Origin: Gammaproteobacteria bacterium
GTDB taxonomy: Bacteria > Pseudomonadota > Gammaproteobacteria > Steroidobacterales > Steroidobacteraceae
NCBI GenBank assembly: GCA_947455595.1
Contig: CANGOP010000002.1
Location: forward strand, 1 to 64,000
Direction of reading: 5' to 3'
Length of the DNA stretch: 64,000 nt
Shown here: piece after piece, positions 1 to 12,168 of the stretch
How positions within the stretch are numbered: position 1 is the stretch's first letter
How the letters are laid out: the number at the start of each line of letters is the position of its first letter
Notes under the pieces: generated by a model
Seen by the model: only the letters and a program-made list of their open reading frames with translations
What the model was told of the DNA's origin: nothing
Database searches by the model: none
Translations under genes and position numbers: made by a program

Positions 1-33
1 AGCCGAACGTCCTTGTTCGGCAAGCGTCAGTGC

Positions 34-654
34 TTAGATCTGCGGGATCGACACGCCGTCGACCACGTAGACCACGCCGTTGTCGACCTTGTAGGACGCC
101 AAGACGTGGGCATTGTTGATCGTCAGGGTGCCCACGGTTGCGCCGGTGGGGCCGGTGCACGCGTGCAGCCCGAAGATGTTGTAGCCGCCGAGCGTCTTGT
201 ACGCCTTGATCTTGCCGTCATCGACGCGGAAGTCCACAGCACCCGCGATCACGGAGTAGCCCGCAACCATCTGCTGAACCGTCGTCTGATTGATCACGGT
301 GGTGTACAGCGCAAGGCTGCCACCAAACGATGGCATGTACTGGTCCGGAGCGACAATCACGGTCCACTTGGCCGTGGTCGCGGAACCATCCAGGCCGAGT
401 TCCGTCATCAGCGGCGCGCCAGTGACCGGATCAATCGACGCCGTGCCGGTGGCCAAGCCCGTGTAGAGCTCATTCTGGTAGCCGTAGAAGAAGCCCGCGT
501 ACGGGTTCGCAACGGAAGGCGTGCCGTTCAGAATGCTGTTGATCGTGGTGCCCTTGGGCATCGCGGTCAACTTGTAAGGCGTGGTGCAAGCCAAAGCAGC
601 ACCGCTCATAGCAACCGTGGCGGCCACGGCAACAAGGCGAGAAGCGAATTTCAT
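34..654 (-). CDS. Secreted fasciclin (FAS1)-domain-like protein
   Basis: Signal peptide MKFASRLVAVAATVAMSGAALAC; FAS1-like motifs (WTVIVAPD, NNAHVLASYKVDNGVVYVVDGVSIPQ); RBS-like AGGGG before ATG. Confidence 0.75.
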   Translation of the reverse strand: MKFASRLVAVAATVAMSGAALACTTPYKLTAMPKGTTINSILNGTPSVANPYAGFFYGYQNELYTGLATGTASIDPVTGAPLMTELGLDGSATTAKWTVIVAPDQYMPSFGGSLALYTTVINQTTVQQMVAGYSVIAGAVDFRVDDGKIKAYKTLGGYNIFGLHACTGPTGATVGTLTINNAHVLASYKVDNGVVYVVDGVSIPQI

Positions 655-830
655 GACTTATATCCCCTAAATAGGATGTTTTTGAGGTGACCTAGGTTCG
701 ATTGCTGCTTCGATGTCCTTGGCGCACGCACCGTCTGCCGACGTAGAAAGCTTCCCGTCTTCAGACGACGCGCGAAACTTACCGCGGCACTCGCGTCGAT
801 TTGATGACCGTCACAAAAAATTCACGATAT

Positions 831-847
831 TGAGTCAAATTGACTCA
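831..847. promoter_or_regulatory. 17-bp perfect inverted repeat TGAGTCAA-A-TTGACTCA, candidate operator
   Basis: Read directly; intergenic between the fasciclin gene start and the mnmE stop. Confidence 0.4.
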
Positions 848-905
848 CTCGCTTAACATAATCTCGACGCGCGTTTCGCAAGGGGCGGCCGCCGCTCGCA
901 GCGCA

Positions 906-2234
906 TTATTTGCCGATGCAAAAGGTCGAGAACACTCGGCCGAGCAACTCATCACTCGTCACTCGCCCGATGATGTCGCCCAGCGCTTCGTGCGCCAGAC
1001 GCAACTCTTCGGCGAATAGGTCTGTCTCGCCGTTATGGGCGCACGTTTTGGCAAACGCCATATGGGCGCCGGCGCTATTCAACGCGTCTAGGTGCCGACG
1101 CCTCGCGCTCAGGAGACTCTCGGCACCCGCCTGGACCCCCAGCACCCGGGTCAGGTGTTGACGTAACTCCGCGAGTCCCGAGCCATCGAGAATAGAAATT
1201 GCGAGCGCTGATGCCGGACGTTGATCGACGAGATCGGCTTTTGTCAGCACTAACGTCGTATCCGTTGCGCGCCCGAGCGCCGCTATTTCCTGACTCGCCT
1301 GCGCGCAGGCTTCGTCATTGCTCGCATCCACGAGGTAGACAACATGATCGGCTGTTTCAATCGATGCGCGCGCCCGGCGCACGCCCTCGGCCTCCACCAC
1401 GTCGTCCGCATCACGCAGCCCCGCGGTGTCCAGTACGGTGACGGGTACGCCGTTCAGTTGGATTCGTTCCCGGAGCACGTCGCGGGTGGTGCCGGGTATA
1501 TCCGTCACGATGGCAGCGTCATGCCCAACCAGCGCATTCAGCAGACTCGATTTACCCGCGTTCGGTCGCCCGGCAATCACGACCGTGCAGCCTTCGGTGA
1601 GGAGTCGGCCTTGGCCGGCGGTGTTCAGCAACGTCGCCAGATCGTCTTGCGCCACGCGCACCCGCTGTGCCACGGCCGCCTCTTCTTGCAGTTGAATATC
1701 TTCATCAACGAAGTCGATGCTCGCTTCAACTTCAATCCGTATGCCCTCAATGTCCGCGGCGAGTTGATTGACTCTGCGCGAAAATTCACCCGTCAGCGAT
1801 CGATGGGCGGCCCGCGCGGCTGCCGTCGAACCGGCCGCGATCAGATCGGCGACCGCCTCTGCTTCAGCAAGATCGAGCCGGTCATTGAGATAAGCCCGCT
1901 GGGTAAATTCGCCGGGCCCCGCCATTCTCGCGCCGAGGCTCAGGGCGTGTTGCACCAGTGCATCCAGAACAACGGGGCTGCCGTGTCCCTGCAGTTCCGC
2001 CACATGCTCACCGGTGTAGGAATGCGGCGCATCGAAGCGGACAACGAGTCCCTGATCAATCGGGCCTTGCGTATCTTTGAAGACGCGAACTGCGGCTGCG
2101 CGGGCGGGCGGCAAGGGGCCCGCGAGGGTCTGCGCAATCCGGTGAGCGTCGGGCCCGGATAGACGGACCACACCGACGCCGCCAGAGCCTGGCGGCGTCG
2201 CGACCGCGACGATGGTGTCGTGTCGTTGCGTCAA
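906..2234 (-). CDS. mnmE: tRNA uridine-5-carboxymethylaminomethyl modification GTPase MnmE
   Basis: G-domain GRPNAGKSSLLNALVG, DIPGTTRD, LDTAGLRD; C-terminal FCIGK. Confidence 0.97.
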   Translation of the reverse strand: MTQRHDTIVAVATPPGSGGVGVVRLSGPDAHRIAQTLAGPLPPARAAAVRVFKDTQGPIDQGLVVRFDAPHSYTGEHVAELQGHGSPVVLDALVQHALSLGARMAGPGEFTQRAYLNDRLDLAEAEAVADLIAAGSTAAARAAHRSLTGEFSRRVNQLAADIEGIRIEVEASIDFVDEDIQLQEEAAVAQRVRVAQDDLATLLNTAGQGRLLTEGCTVVIAGRPNAGKSSLLNALVGHDAAIVTDIPGTTRDVLRERIQLNGVPVTVLDTAGLRDADDVVEAEGVRRARASIETADHVVYLVDASNDEACAQASQEIAALGRATDTTLVLTKADLVDQRPASALAISILDGSGLAELRQHLTRVLGVQAGAESLLSARRRHLDALNSAGAHMAFAKTCAHNGETDLFAEELRLAHEALGDIIGRVTSDELLGRVFSTFCIGK

Positions 2235-2248
2235 CGAGCCCTCTACCG

Positions 2249-3943
2249 CTAGGCGCGAACCTTCTGAGATTCCTCAGCGACCACCTTGTTGATGTGCCAC
2301 TGCTGGGCAATCGACAAACCGGTGTTCGTGATCCAGTAGAGCACGAGGCCTGCCGGGAAGAACGCCATCATCGCGGTCATGAAGAACGGCATGATGGCGA
2401 AAACCTTAGCCTGTGTGGGATCCGGCGGCGTTGGGTTCATTTTGAACTGGCCGAACATCGCCGCACACATGATCGCCGGCAGGACGAAAAATGGATCTTT
2501 CACGGATAGGTCGTGCAGCCAGCCAACGAAGGGGGCCTGGCGCATCTCAACGCTTTCGAGCAAAACCCAGTAGAAACCCATGAAGACAGGAATCTGCACG
2601 AGCATGGGCAAGCAACCGGATAACGGATTCACCTTTTCGCGCTTGTAAAGTTCCATCATCTGCTTGCCGAGTTCTTCGCGATTGTCTTTGTAGCGGTCCT
2701 GCAAGGCTTTCACACGGGGCGCTATGTTGCGCATCCGGGCCATTGAGCGGCCGCTGGTCTGCGCGAGCGGGAAGAAGATTGCCTTGATGATGATCGTCAC
2801 CAGAATAATCGCGAGGCCCCAGTTGCTCACCAACTTATGGACCTGTGACAGTAGCCAGAACAGTGGCTTTGCGATCACGGTCAGAGTGCCGTAGTCGACG
2901 GTCAGATCAAGCTTTGGGGCGATCGCATCCAATTGGTCCTGCAGTTTGGGACCGATGTAGATTTGGTTTGCGAAGGTTGCCGTGCCGCCTGCGGCCACTT
3001 CCTGCCATGCATTCATCGCGGTCAGGCGATAGTCAGCATTGGCAACGGTCATGGAGTACTCCGTTGGCACTTTGGCATCAGGGACGATCGCCGTGACAAA
3101 GTGGTGTTGTAGCGCCGCGATCCAGCCTTCCGTGATCGCGCTCTTGGGCAATTGCTCGGGGTCGGGCTTTTCAACCGACAGTTTCTGGTATTTTTTGCCG
3201 TTGTAAACTGCGGGTCCCTGATACGAATAGGTTGCCGGGTTGAACATGGACCGGTCGACTTTGGTCCAGTGATGCACGAGCTGAGCGTAGGGACGGGCGC
3301 GGACCGCCGTCTCAGTTGCGTTGTGCACCGTCTGCTCTAAGCCGATCGCGTAATTGCCACGCTTGAAGTGCAGTGTGCGGCTGATGGTGATGCCGTCTGT
3401 CCCGGTCCAAGTAAACGGCACATCCAAGGTGTCAGCACCATCGGCAAGCGAGTAGGTGCTTTCAGGTGTCGTGTAGATGGCGTCGGCCGCCGAGGCCGCG
3501 CCGGCGCCGGCCAGACCCCATTGGAGTACCGACACACCGTCGGCACCCGACGGCTGCAAGAGCTGGACAAAGGCATCTTTTTGTTCGACTGAAAGCGAAT
3601 ACTGATTGAGTGTCGCGCCACGAATCTCGACACCCGCGGTGTTGACCGTCAGATCCAACACGTCCGTATGGATATGGATATCGGTACCCGTTGCTGCCGA
3701 CGTCGTTGGGACGGGCGTGGGAGTCGACGCGGGTTGCGTGGGGGCGGGCGCCGTGGCCGCTGCCGCTCCCGCACTCGGTACGCTGCCACGCAGCGCCGTT
3801 GCAGCCGGGTCCTGTGATTGGGTCGCAGCCTGTGCGGTGGGGGCGGGCGCTGGGGGCGGGGCGTAGTCGTGCTGCCATGTTTGGTAGTTCACGAACAGCA
3901 GTAAGCCAAGACCAGCCAGTGCGAAAAGACGTTGGTTATCCAT
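2249..3943 (-). CDS. yidC: Membrane protein insertase YidC
   Basis: MDNQRLFALAGLGLLLFVNYQTW N-terminus; conserved C-terminal 60KD_IMP region; genomic context. Confidence 0.97.
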   Translation of the reverse strand: MDNQRLFALAGLGLLLFVNYQTWQHDYAPPPAPAPTAQAATQSQDPAATALRGSVPSAGAAAATAPAPTQPASTPTPVPTTSAATGTDIHIHTDVLDLTVNTAGVEIRGATLNQYSLSVEQKDAFVQLLQPSGADGVSVLQWGLAGAGAASAADAIYTTPESTYSLADGADTLDVPFTWTGTDGITISRTLHFKRGNYAIGLEQTVHNATETAVRARPYAQLVHHWTKVDRSMFNPATYSYQGPAVYNGKKYQKLSVEKPDPEQLPKSAITEGWIAALQHHFVTAIVPDAKVPTEYSMTVANADYRLTAMNAWQEVAAGGTATFANQIYIGPKLQDQLDAIAPKLDLTVDYGTLTVIAKPLFWLLSQVHKLVSNWGLAIILVTIIIKAIFFPLAQTSGRSMARMRNIAPRVKALQDRYKDNREELGKQMMELYKREKVNPLSGCLPMLVQIPVFMGFYWVLLESVEMRQAPFVGWLHDLSVKDPFFVLPAIMCAAMFGQFKMNPTPPDPTQAKVFAIMPFFMTAMMAFFPAGLVLYWITNTGLSIAQQWHINKVVAEESQKVRA

Positions 3944-3951
3944 GGGGACTC

Positions 3952-4209
3952 TTAGGTTCCATCAACGGGGCGCCGCGCCTTGGGGGCGGCGGCTGGGACG
4001 GGATCGTAACCGCCCGCATGCCACGGGTGGCAGCGAGCGATGCGGCGGGCGGCCATCCAGCCACCTCGGCAGGCGCCGTGGCACTCAATAGCCTCCAACG
4101 CATAAGCCGAACAGGACGGATAGTACCGGCAGTTGGGGCCGAGTAGGGGACTGATCAAGGTCCGATAGGCCTGGACCAGTGCTCGCAAGGTGATCGCCAG
4201 GGGACTCAC
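3952..4209 (-). CDS. yidD: Membrane protein insertion efficiency factor YidD
   Basis: [49 protein letters not shown] motif. Confidence 0.95.
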   Translation of the reverse strand: MSPLAITLRALVQAYRTLISPLLGPNCRYYPSCSAYALEAIECHGACRGGWMAARRIARCHPWHAGGYDPVPAAAPKARRPVDGT

Positions 4210-4580
4210 AAGATCACCTTGGCCCTACCGGCCCGACGCGTTGCGTCATTCAGCAAGCGCTCTAAGCTGTGCACGATATCGGGTTCTGTCGCCTCACGGG
4301 CACCCGGTCGGCTCGTGACGACGTAGTCGAGGGGGGGAAGTTCGGTGAGGGCGTGTCGGAAGACTTCGCGAATGAGGCGCCGAATATAGTTCCGACGCAC
4401 GGCCTTGCCGACCGAGCGATAGCTCACCGACATGCCGAGCCGAGCGTGGCCCTCGGCATTCGCTAATGCATTGATTGCGAAGAGATTATCTCCCGCTCGC
4501 TTGCCTTGCCGATAGACGCGGTCAAATTCCGCGCCGGAGTGTAGGCGATGACTGGGGCGGAAGCTGTTTGGACCGGTCAC
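4206..4580 (-). CDS. rnpA: Ribonuclease P protein component
   Basis: [17 protein letters not shown]...[13 protein letters not shown]; between yidD and rpmH. Confidence 0.95.
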   Translation of the reverse strand: MTGPNSFRPSHRLHSGAEFDRVYRQGKRAGDNLFAINALANAEGHARLGMSVSYRSVGKAVRRNYIRRLIREVFRHALTELPPLDYVVTSRPGAREATEPDIVHSLERLLNDATRRAGRAKVIL

Positions 4581-4623
4581 GGCGACGGGCTGCGGAACGC
4601 CGCCCGGTAATCGCGGATCCCGA

Positions 4624-4758
4624 TTACGGGATCAGACGCTTACGGCCCTTGGCACGACGACGGGCCAGGACTTGCCGGCCCTTCTTCGTCGCCATGCGGG
4701 CACGGAAGCCGTGGGTACGCTTGCGGTGGATGGTGCTCGGCTGGTAAGTGCGCTTCAT
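4624..4758 (-). CDS. rpmH: 50S ribosomal protein L34
   Basis: Manual translation: [44 protein letters not shown]; 44 aa, below the ORF-track cutoff. Confidence 0.97.
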   Translation of the reverse strand: MKRTYQPSTIHRKRTHGFRARMATKKGRQVLARRRAKGRKRLIP

Positions 4759-4933
4759 GGCGGAATCGTCCGGATAAACAAATGTGTGGCGTTTTACGGC
4801 CAGAGCCGCACAATTTATCCGCGCCAGTTCTTCTTGTCAATCATCGAGTGGGTCCGAAGTTGCTGTATCAGGGGGGATGGTCGTTATAAACTCGCCGTCC
4901 CATCCCTTGACGTAGTCAGACTGGCCACCGTAC

Positions 4934-6307
4934 ATGCTCAGCGCGGACGAACTTTGGAATCTGTGTCTGCGCCATCTCGAAGCTGAGGTTGCCGAGCAGC
5001 AGTTTAATACGTGGGTGCGGCCGTTACAGGCAGCCGGCGACCCGGGTCATTTAAAGTTGCTGGCGCCAAACAAGTTCGTTGTCGATTGGGTCCGCCAGAA
5101 CATCCTTCCGCGAATTGGAGAGATCGTTTCCGCGCAAGTTCCCGCAAATGAGCTCCTGCCGCAGGTCACGATTGAGGTGGGTAGCCGGGAGACCAAGCCC
5201 ATTGAGGCTGAGAGCGCGAGAGTGACCCCGGCCCCGGCACAAGAGTTTGGGGGGCGTCCGTCGGGGCGTCCAGCGCCTACCGTGATCGGCGCGCGCATCA
5301 ACCCGGAGTTCACGTTTGAGAACTTCGTCGAGGGCAAAAGCAATCAATTGGCGAAGGCTGCCGCGCGGCAAGTGGCCGATAACCCTGGCGTCGCGTACAA
5401 CCCGCTGTTTGTTTACGGTGGTGTCGGATTGGGCAAGACCCATCTGATGCACGCAGTTGCCAACGAGATCAAGGCACGGCGTCCGGATGCACGGGTGGCT
5501 TACGTCCATTCCGAACGTTTTGTCGGCGATATGGTGCGTGCGTTACAGCACAACACGATCGCAGATTTTAAGGTTGCCTATCGCTCACTGGATGCGTTGT
5601 TGATCGATGACATCCAGTTTTTCGCGGGTAAAGATCGTTCCCAAGAAGAGTTCTTCCATACATTCAACGCCCTGCTTGAAGGTCAGCAACAAGTCATCCT
5701 GACGTGTGACCGGTATCCGAAGGAAGTGAATGGTCTTGAAGAGCGGCTCAAATCGCGCTTCGGTTGGGGACTGACGATTTCGATTGAGCCGCCGGATCTA
5801 GAGACCTGCGTCGCGATTTTGATGAGCAAAGCCCAACTGGCCCACGTTGCTCTACCGGACGAAGTGGCGTTCTTTATCGCGAAGCGGATCCGCTCCAACG
5901 TGCGTGAGTTGGAAGGCGCGTTGCGGCGAGTAGCCGCAAATGCCCAATTTACAGGTCGGCCGATTACGCTCGAGTTCGCGCGTGAGGCGCTGAAGGATCT
6001 GATCGCGTTGCAGGAAAAATTGGTCACGATTGAGAATATTCAGAAGACGGTGGCTGAGTACTACAAGTTGCGCGTAGCGGAATTGCTGTCAAAGCGCCGC
6101 AGTCGCTCGGTGGCGCGACCTCGCCAGGTGGCGATGGCGTTGGCCAAGGAGCTGACGACGCATTCGCTGCCGGAAATCGGTGACGCTTTCGGCGGCCGTG
6201 ATCACACGACGGTCTTGCATGCATGCAAGCGGATTCGGGAATTGCGGGATGAAGAACGGCGGATGGATGAGGATTACGCAAACTTGTTAAGAACATTGAC
6301 AGGATGA
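4934..6307 (+). CDS. dnaA: Chromosomal replication initiator DnaA
   Basis: [22 protein letters not shown] Walker [19 protein letters not shown]-binding motif. Confidence 0.99.
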   Translation: MLSADELWNLCLRHLEAEVAEQQFNTWVRPLQAAGDPGHLKLLAPNKFVVDWVRQNILPRIGEIVSAQVPANELLPQVTIEVGSRETKPIEAESARVTPAPAQEFGGRPSGRPAPTVIGARINPEFTFENFVEGKSNQLAKAAARQVADNPGVAYNPLFVYGGVGLGKTHLMHAVANEIKARRPDARVAYVHSERFVGDMVRALQHNTIADFKVAYRSLDALLIDDIQFFAGKDRSQEEFFHTFNALLEGQQQVILTCDRYPKEVNGLEERLKSRFGWGLTISIEPPDLETCVAILMSKAQLAHVALPDEVAFFIAKRIRSNVRELEGALRRVAANAQFTGRPITLEFAREALKDLIALQEKLVTIENIQKTVAEYYKLRVAELLSKRRSRSVARPRQVAMALAKELTTHSLPEIGDAFGGRDHTTVLHACKRIRELRDEERRMDEDYANLLRTLTG

Positions 6308-6316
6308 TGTGGATAA
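6308..6316 (-). promoter_or_regulatory. DnaA box (exact TTATCCACA on minus strand)
   Basis: TGTGGATAA immediately after the dnaA stop codon. Confidence 0.8.
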
Positions 6317-6569
6317 CTTGTGGAGTTTTTGCATTGCCCGATACCATGGCAAGATATCCACAGGTCGCACACAACATCTCCGCGGGTTGCGGGACGGCTA
6401 TCCCAGTCGTTATGCTTCTCGTAAACAGATAATTTATAAGGTTTTTTTTGGGTTTTACAACGAAACTCGGTCCCTCTGTTGCAACAGCAACAATCTGAGT
6501 TCCTAAGAATCCAGAATTAAGATTAAAGAACGCACGGTGAGTCGGATCGGCCAAGCCGAAGGTGAAACG
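6308..6569. other. Candidate oriC (dnaA-dnaN intergenic region)
   Basis: Exact DnaA box at 6308-6316, one-mismatch box ATATCCACA at 6354-6362, AT-rich stretch about 6425-6460 (CAGATAATTTATAAGGTTTTTTTTGGGTTTT). Confidence 0.65.
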
Positions 6570-7664
6570 ATGAAATTCACGAGTGAACGCGAACGTATTC
6601 TGGAGCCCCTGCAGGCAGTGATCGGCGTCGTCGAACGTCGGCAAACGATGCCGATACTCGCAAATGTCTTGTTGTCCGCCAGTAACGGTCGCCTGTCGAT
6701 CACGGCGACGGATCTGGAAGTCGAGCTGGTCGCGGGTGGTGAGGTCACCATCCAGGCAGCCGGTGACATCACGGTTCCCGGTCGGAAGTTCCTCGATATC
6801 GTTCGGGCGTTGCCTGAAAAGTCGACTGTCACGTTTGCGCTGGAAGGCGACAAAGTCATTGTGCGCGCCGGTAAGAGCCGCTTCACCTTGACCACGCTGC
6901 CGGCCACCGATTTTCCGGCGGTCGAGGAGATCAATCCTCAACTGACGTTTGATTTAGACCAGGCCGCATTACGCGGGTTGCTCGAAAAAACTCATTTTTC
7001 GATGGCACAGCAAGATGTTCGGTACTACCTGAACGGTATGTTGTTGGAATCGGACGGGAAAATGCTGCGAACTGTAGCCACTGACGGCCATCGTCTGGCA
7101 TTGAGCGAAATTGAGCTGTCTCTGAAGGCCGGCGTCCATCAGGTGATCGTGCCGCGCAAGGGCGTACTCGAGTTGCAGCGCTTGATCGGTAACGAAGGCG
7201 TTGCTTCCCTGCAGGTTGGCAGTAATCACATTCGCGTCACGATCGGCGATATTCGGTTCACTTCAAAGCTCATTGATGGTCGTTTCCCAGAATATGGGCG
7301 CGTTATCCCGGCAGCGCCAGCGCGCCTCGTGAAAGCCGATCGTGATGCCTTGCGTCGCGCATTGCATCGCACGTCGATCTTGGCGAATGAAAAGTACCGC
7401 GGGATTCGTCTCGCGTTGCGCGCGAATCTGCTTGTGCTCACAGCGCACAACCCGGAGCAGGAAGAGGCTGAGGAAGAGGTGGAGGTTGCCTACGAGGGCG
7501 AAGAGTTCGAAGTGGGGTTCAACGTTAACTATCTGTTGGATGCACTCGCGGCACTAGAGGGTGTCGAAGTGGAATTGGGTTTGACGGATGCCAACAGCAG
7601 CTGCTTGTTGCGTGCACCCGGCGGCGGCGCTAGTCGCTATGTCGTGATGCCAATGCGTCTCTGA
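6570..7664 (+). CDS. dnaN: DNA polymerase III subunit beta (sliding clamp)
   Basis: MKFTSERERILEPLQAVIGVVERRQTMPILANVLL; ends RYVVMPMRL; start moved to MKFT from the longer ORF. Confidence 0.98.
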   Translation: MKFTSERERILEPLQAVIGVVERRQTMPILANVLLSASNGRLSITATDLEVELVAGGEVTIQAAGDITVPGRKFLDIVRALPEKSTVTFALEGDKVIVRAGKSRFTLTTLPATDFPAVEEINPQLTFDLDQAALRGLLEKTHFSMAQQDVRYYLNGMLLESDGKMLRTVATDGHRLALSEIELSLKAGVHQVIVPRKGVLELQRLIGNEGVASLQVGSNHIRVTIGDIRFTSKLIDGRFPEYGRVIPAAPARLVKADRDALRRALHRTSILANEKYRGIRLALRANLLVLTAHNPEQEEAEEEVEVAYEGEEFEVGFNVNYLLDALAALEGVEVELGLTDANSSCLLRAPGGGASRYVVMPMRL

Positions 7665-7671
7665 TCGAGGA

Positions 7672-8742
7672 ATGCCGCTCAATCGCCTAGAGATCGACGA
7701 TTTCAGATGCATTGAGCGGGCCAGCCTCGCGCTCGATTCGCGCTACAACTTATTTGTTGGCGAGAACGCCTCGGGGAAAACGAGTCTCCTCGAGGCGATT
7801 TTCTTTCTGGGCCGGGGTCGGTCCTTCAGGACCCGTCGTTTGGACCGCTTGGTTCGGCAAGGACGGGACGAATTTCGACTGGTGGGTTGGGTCGGTGGAG
7901 AGGGTCCAGCGACGGTTTTAGGTATTGCCGGTTCCCGTGAGGGTACCGAGATCCGCGTGGGTGGTGGCTCTGCACCCTCCACGGCGTCTCTGGCAGAACA
8001 TTTTCCGCCTCAAATCATTGATCCGGACGTCCATAAACTATTAGAGGAAGGCCCTACGAGGCGCCGGCGGTTCCTCGACTGGGGCGTGTTCCACGTGGAA
8101 CATTCTTTTTTGGACGTTTGGCAGCGCTATCACCGGGCGCTCCGGCAACGAAATGCGGCCTTGAGGCAGCACGCCAGCCGGTTTTCTATCGAGGCATGGG
8201 ACCAAGAATTGCTTCAGGCAGGTGAGCGGCTGGACGTTCTCAGGCGAGAATACTTGGCGCAACTTGCTGAGCCGCTACATGCCGTGGGCACCGCGCTCTT
8301 GGGGCTCGAGGTCACGGTGGCATATTCCAGCGGTTGGGCCCAAGACGACACCTTCATCGCGGCCCTTGAGAAAAGTCGGGAGCGGGACGGGCGTCTCGGC
8401 ATTACCCATGTCGGCCCCCATCGGGCGGACATCTCCATTCGCGTCGGTGGGCAACTGGCGAAGGAGCGAGTGTCCAGAGGTCAGCAGAAGCTCTTGGCAT
8501 CCGCACTGATTTTGGCGCAGTTACGAGTTCAAGAGACGCTACATCCAGGACGTGGCGCCCTCTTGTTGGACGATCCTGCGGCGGAACTGGATGGGACGCG
8601 ACTCACGGCCTTACTGGGGGTCGTGCGCGGACTCGCAAGTCAGCTGTTTGTGACCTCTCTGCGTCCCGAACTGGAGAGTCTCGGTGAACCCGGTGCCATG
8701 TTCCACGTGGAACATGGTCGGATCCGTACCCACGATCGATAA
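7672..8742 (+). CDS. recF: DNA replication/repair protein RecF
   Basis: FVGENASGKTSLLEAIFFLGRGRSFR; RFLDWGVFHVEH; SRGQQKLLASALILAQ. Confidence 0.97.
   Translation: MPLNRLEIDDFRCIERASLALDSRYNLFVGENASGKTSLLEAIFFLGRGRSFRTRRLDRLVRQGRDEFRLVGWVGGEGPATVLGIAGSREGTEIRVGGGSAPSTASLAEHFPPQIIDPDVHKLLEEGPTRRRRFLDWGVFHVEHSFLDVWQRYHRALRQRNAALRQHASRFSIEAWDQELLQAGERLDVLRREYLAQLAEPLHAVGTALLGLEVTVAYSSGWAQDDTFIAALEKSRERDGRLGITHVGPHRADISIRVGGQLAKERVSRGQQKLLASALILAQLRVQETLHPGRGALLLDDPAAELDGTRLTALLGVVRGLASQLFVTSLRPELESLGEPGAMFHVEHGRIRTHDR
8087..8102. promoter_or_regulatory. parS-like centromere site TGTTCCACGTGGAACA
   Basis: Perfect 16-bp palindrome matching the chromosomal ParB (parS) consensus, within recF. Confidence 0.85.
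8699..8714. promoter_or_regulatory. parS-like centromere site TGTTCCACGTGGAACA (core of a 22-bp palindrome at 8696-8717)
   Basis: Perfect palindrome identical to the 8087 copy, within the recF 3' end. Confidence 0.85.
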
Positions 8743-8755
8743 CCTCTGAGCAAGC

Positions 8756-8764
8756 TGTGGATAA
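8756..8764 (-). promoter_or_regulatory. DnaA box (exact) between recF and gyrB
   Basis: TGTGGATAA read directly. Confidence 0.6.
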
Positions 8765-8921
8765 CTGCGCTATCACCGCTCAAATCTACGCGCAGGAAAA
8801 GTGAAGAGCGCCGTGGAGGGCGCCTCCGATCAGCGATCTCCCCACGCAGTCGAAGCGTCGCGGCAGACCGGATGTACAGGCAGCGCAAGCCCTTGAATGC
8901 TATACTGTTGATCAATCCTGA

Positions 8922-11354
<2,433 letters not shown>

Positions 11355-11391
11355 TGAATCGCCCACCTAACCGGTGGCTGATCCAGCGCGA

Positions 11392-12099
11392 TTAGCCGCC
11401 GAGTTCGGTGACCTTCGCGTCAATCCAGGTCCGCGCCTCCTCGGAAACTGCCCGAGGATCTCGTCCTTGCGTGTCGATCGGTGGACCGATCACGACGCGA
11501 ACCGTACCCGGTAATTTCAATAGCCCGCGGCGAGCCCAAAAGCGCCCGGCGTTATGGGCAACCGGAATGATCTTGGCGCCCGTCTGTGTCGCGAGGAGTG
11601 CTCCCGAAAGACCGTAGCGCCGTCGCTCACCGACCCCAACTCGGGTGCCCTCTGGAAAAATAAGCACCCAGATACCTTCTGCGAGCCGAGCCCGACCTTG
11701 GGCAACGACTTGATTCACGGCTGCCGCGTGCGCCTTACGATCAATCGCTATCGGCTTAAGCAACAGAGTGGCCCAGCCGACAAAAGGGATCCACAAAATT
11801 TCCCGCTTGAGTACCCAAGCCTGAGGCGGAAACAAGATGGCCTGTGCCATCGTTTCCCAAGCAGACGAATGTCGCCAATAAGAAATATGATGACCAGGCG
11901 GGATGTTCTCTAGGCCTTCAACGGTGTAATCCAAGCCACAGAGCACTCGAACCGCCCAAAGCTGGGTATGTCCCCAACCCCGCGCTAACCGATAGCGCTG
12001 GTGGTACGGAAACAGGCCGGCGCAGACGATCACGAACCCGAAAAATAGGGAACTGGCGAAGAAAAAGAACGTAAAAACGACAGATCTAAGCCACTGCAT
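11392..12099 (-). CDS. plsC: 1-acyl-sn-glycerol-3-phosphate acyltransferase family protein
   Basis: RHSSAWETM (variant HX4D/E motif), LIFPEGTRVGVGERRRYG; next to glyS/gyrB. Confidence 0.88.
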   Translation of the reverse strand: MQWLRSVVFTFFFFASSLFFGFVIVCAGLFPYHQRYRLARGWGHTQLWAVRVLCGLDYTVEGLENIPPGHHISYWRHSSAWETMAQAILFPPQAWVLKREILWIPFVGWATLLLKPIAIDRKAHAAAVNQVVAQGRARLAEGIWVLIFPEGTRVGVGERRRYGLSGALLATQTGAKIIPVAHNAGRFWARRGLLKLPGTVRVVIGPPIDTQGRDPRAVSEEARTWIDAKVTELGG

Positions 12100-12168
12100 G
12101 ATCAGGAGTCTAGAGGAAAATCAGGGCTCGGCAACGCCGGGCTACGCGTGGCGCAACCCAGCACCGCA

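Noticed and set aside
13-690. 225-aa plus-strand ORF antisense to the fasciclin-like gene
   Set aside because: Starts at TTG, no domain; the minus-strand ORF has a signal peptide, FAS1 motifs and RBS.
6024-6941. 305-aa minus-strand ORF across the dnaA end, oriC and dnaN start
   Set aside because: Antisense to two certain genes and spans the origin; no recognisable domain.
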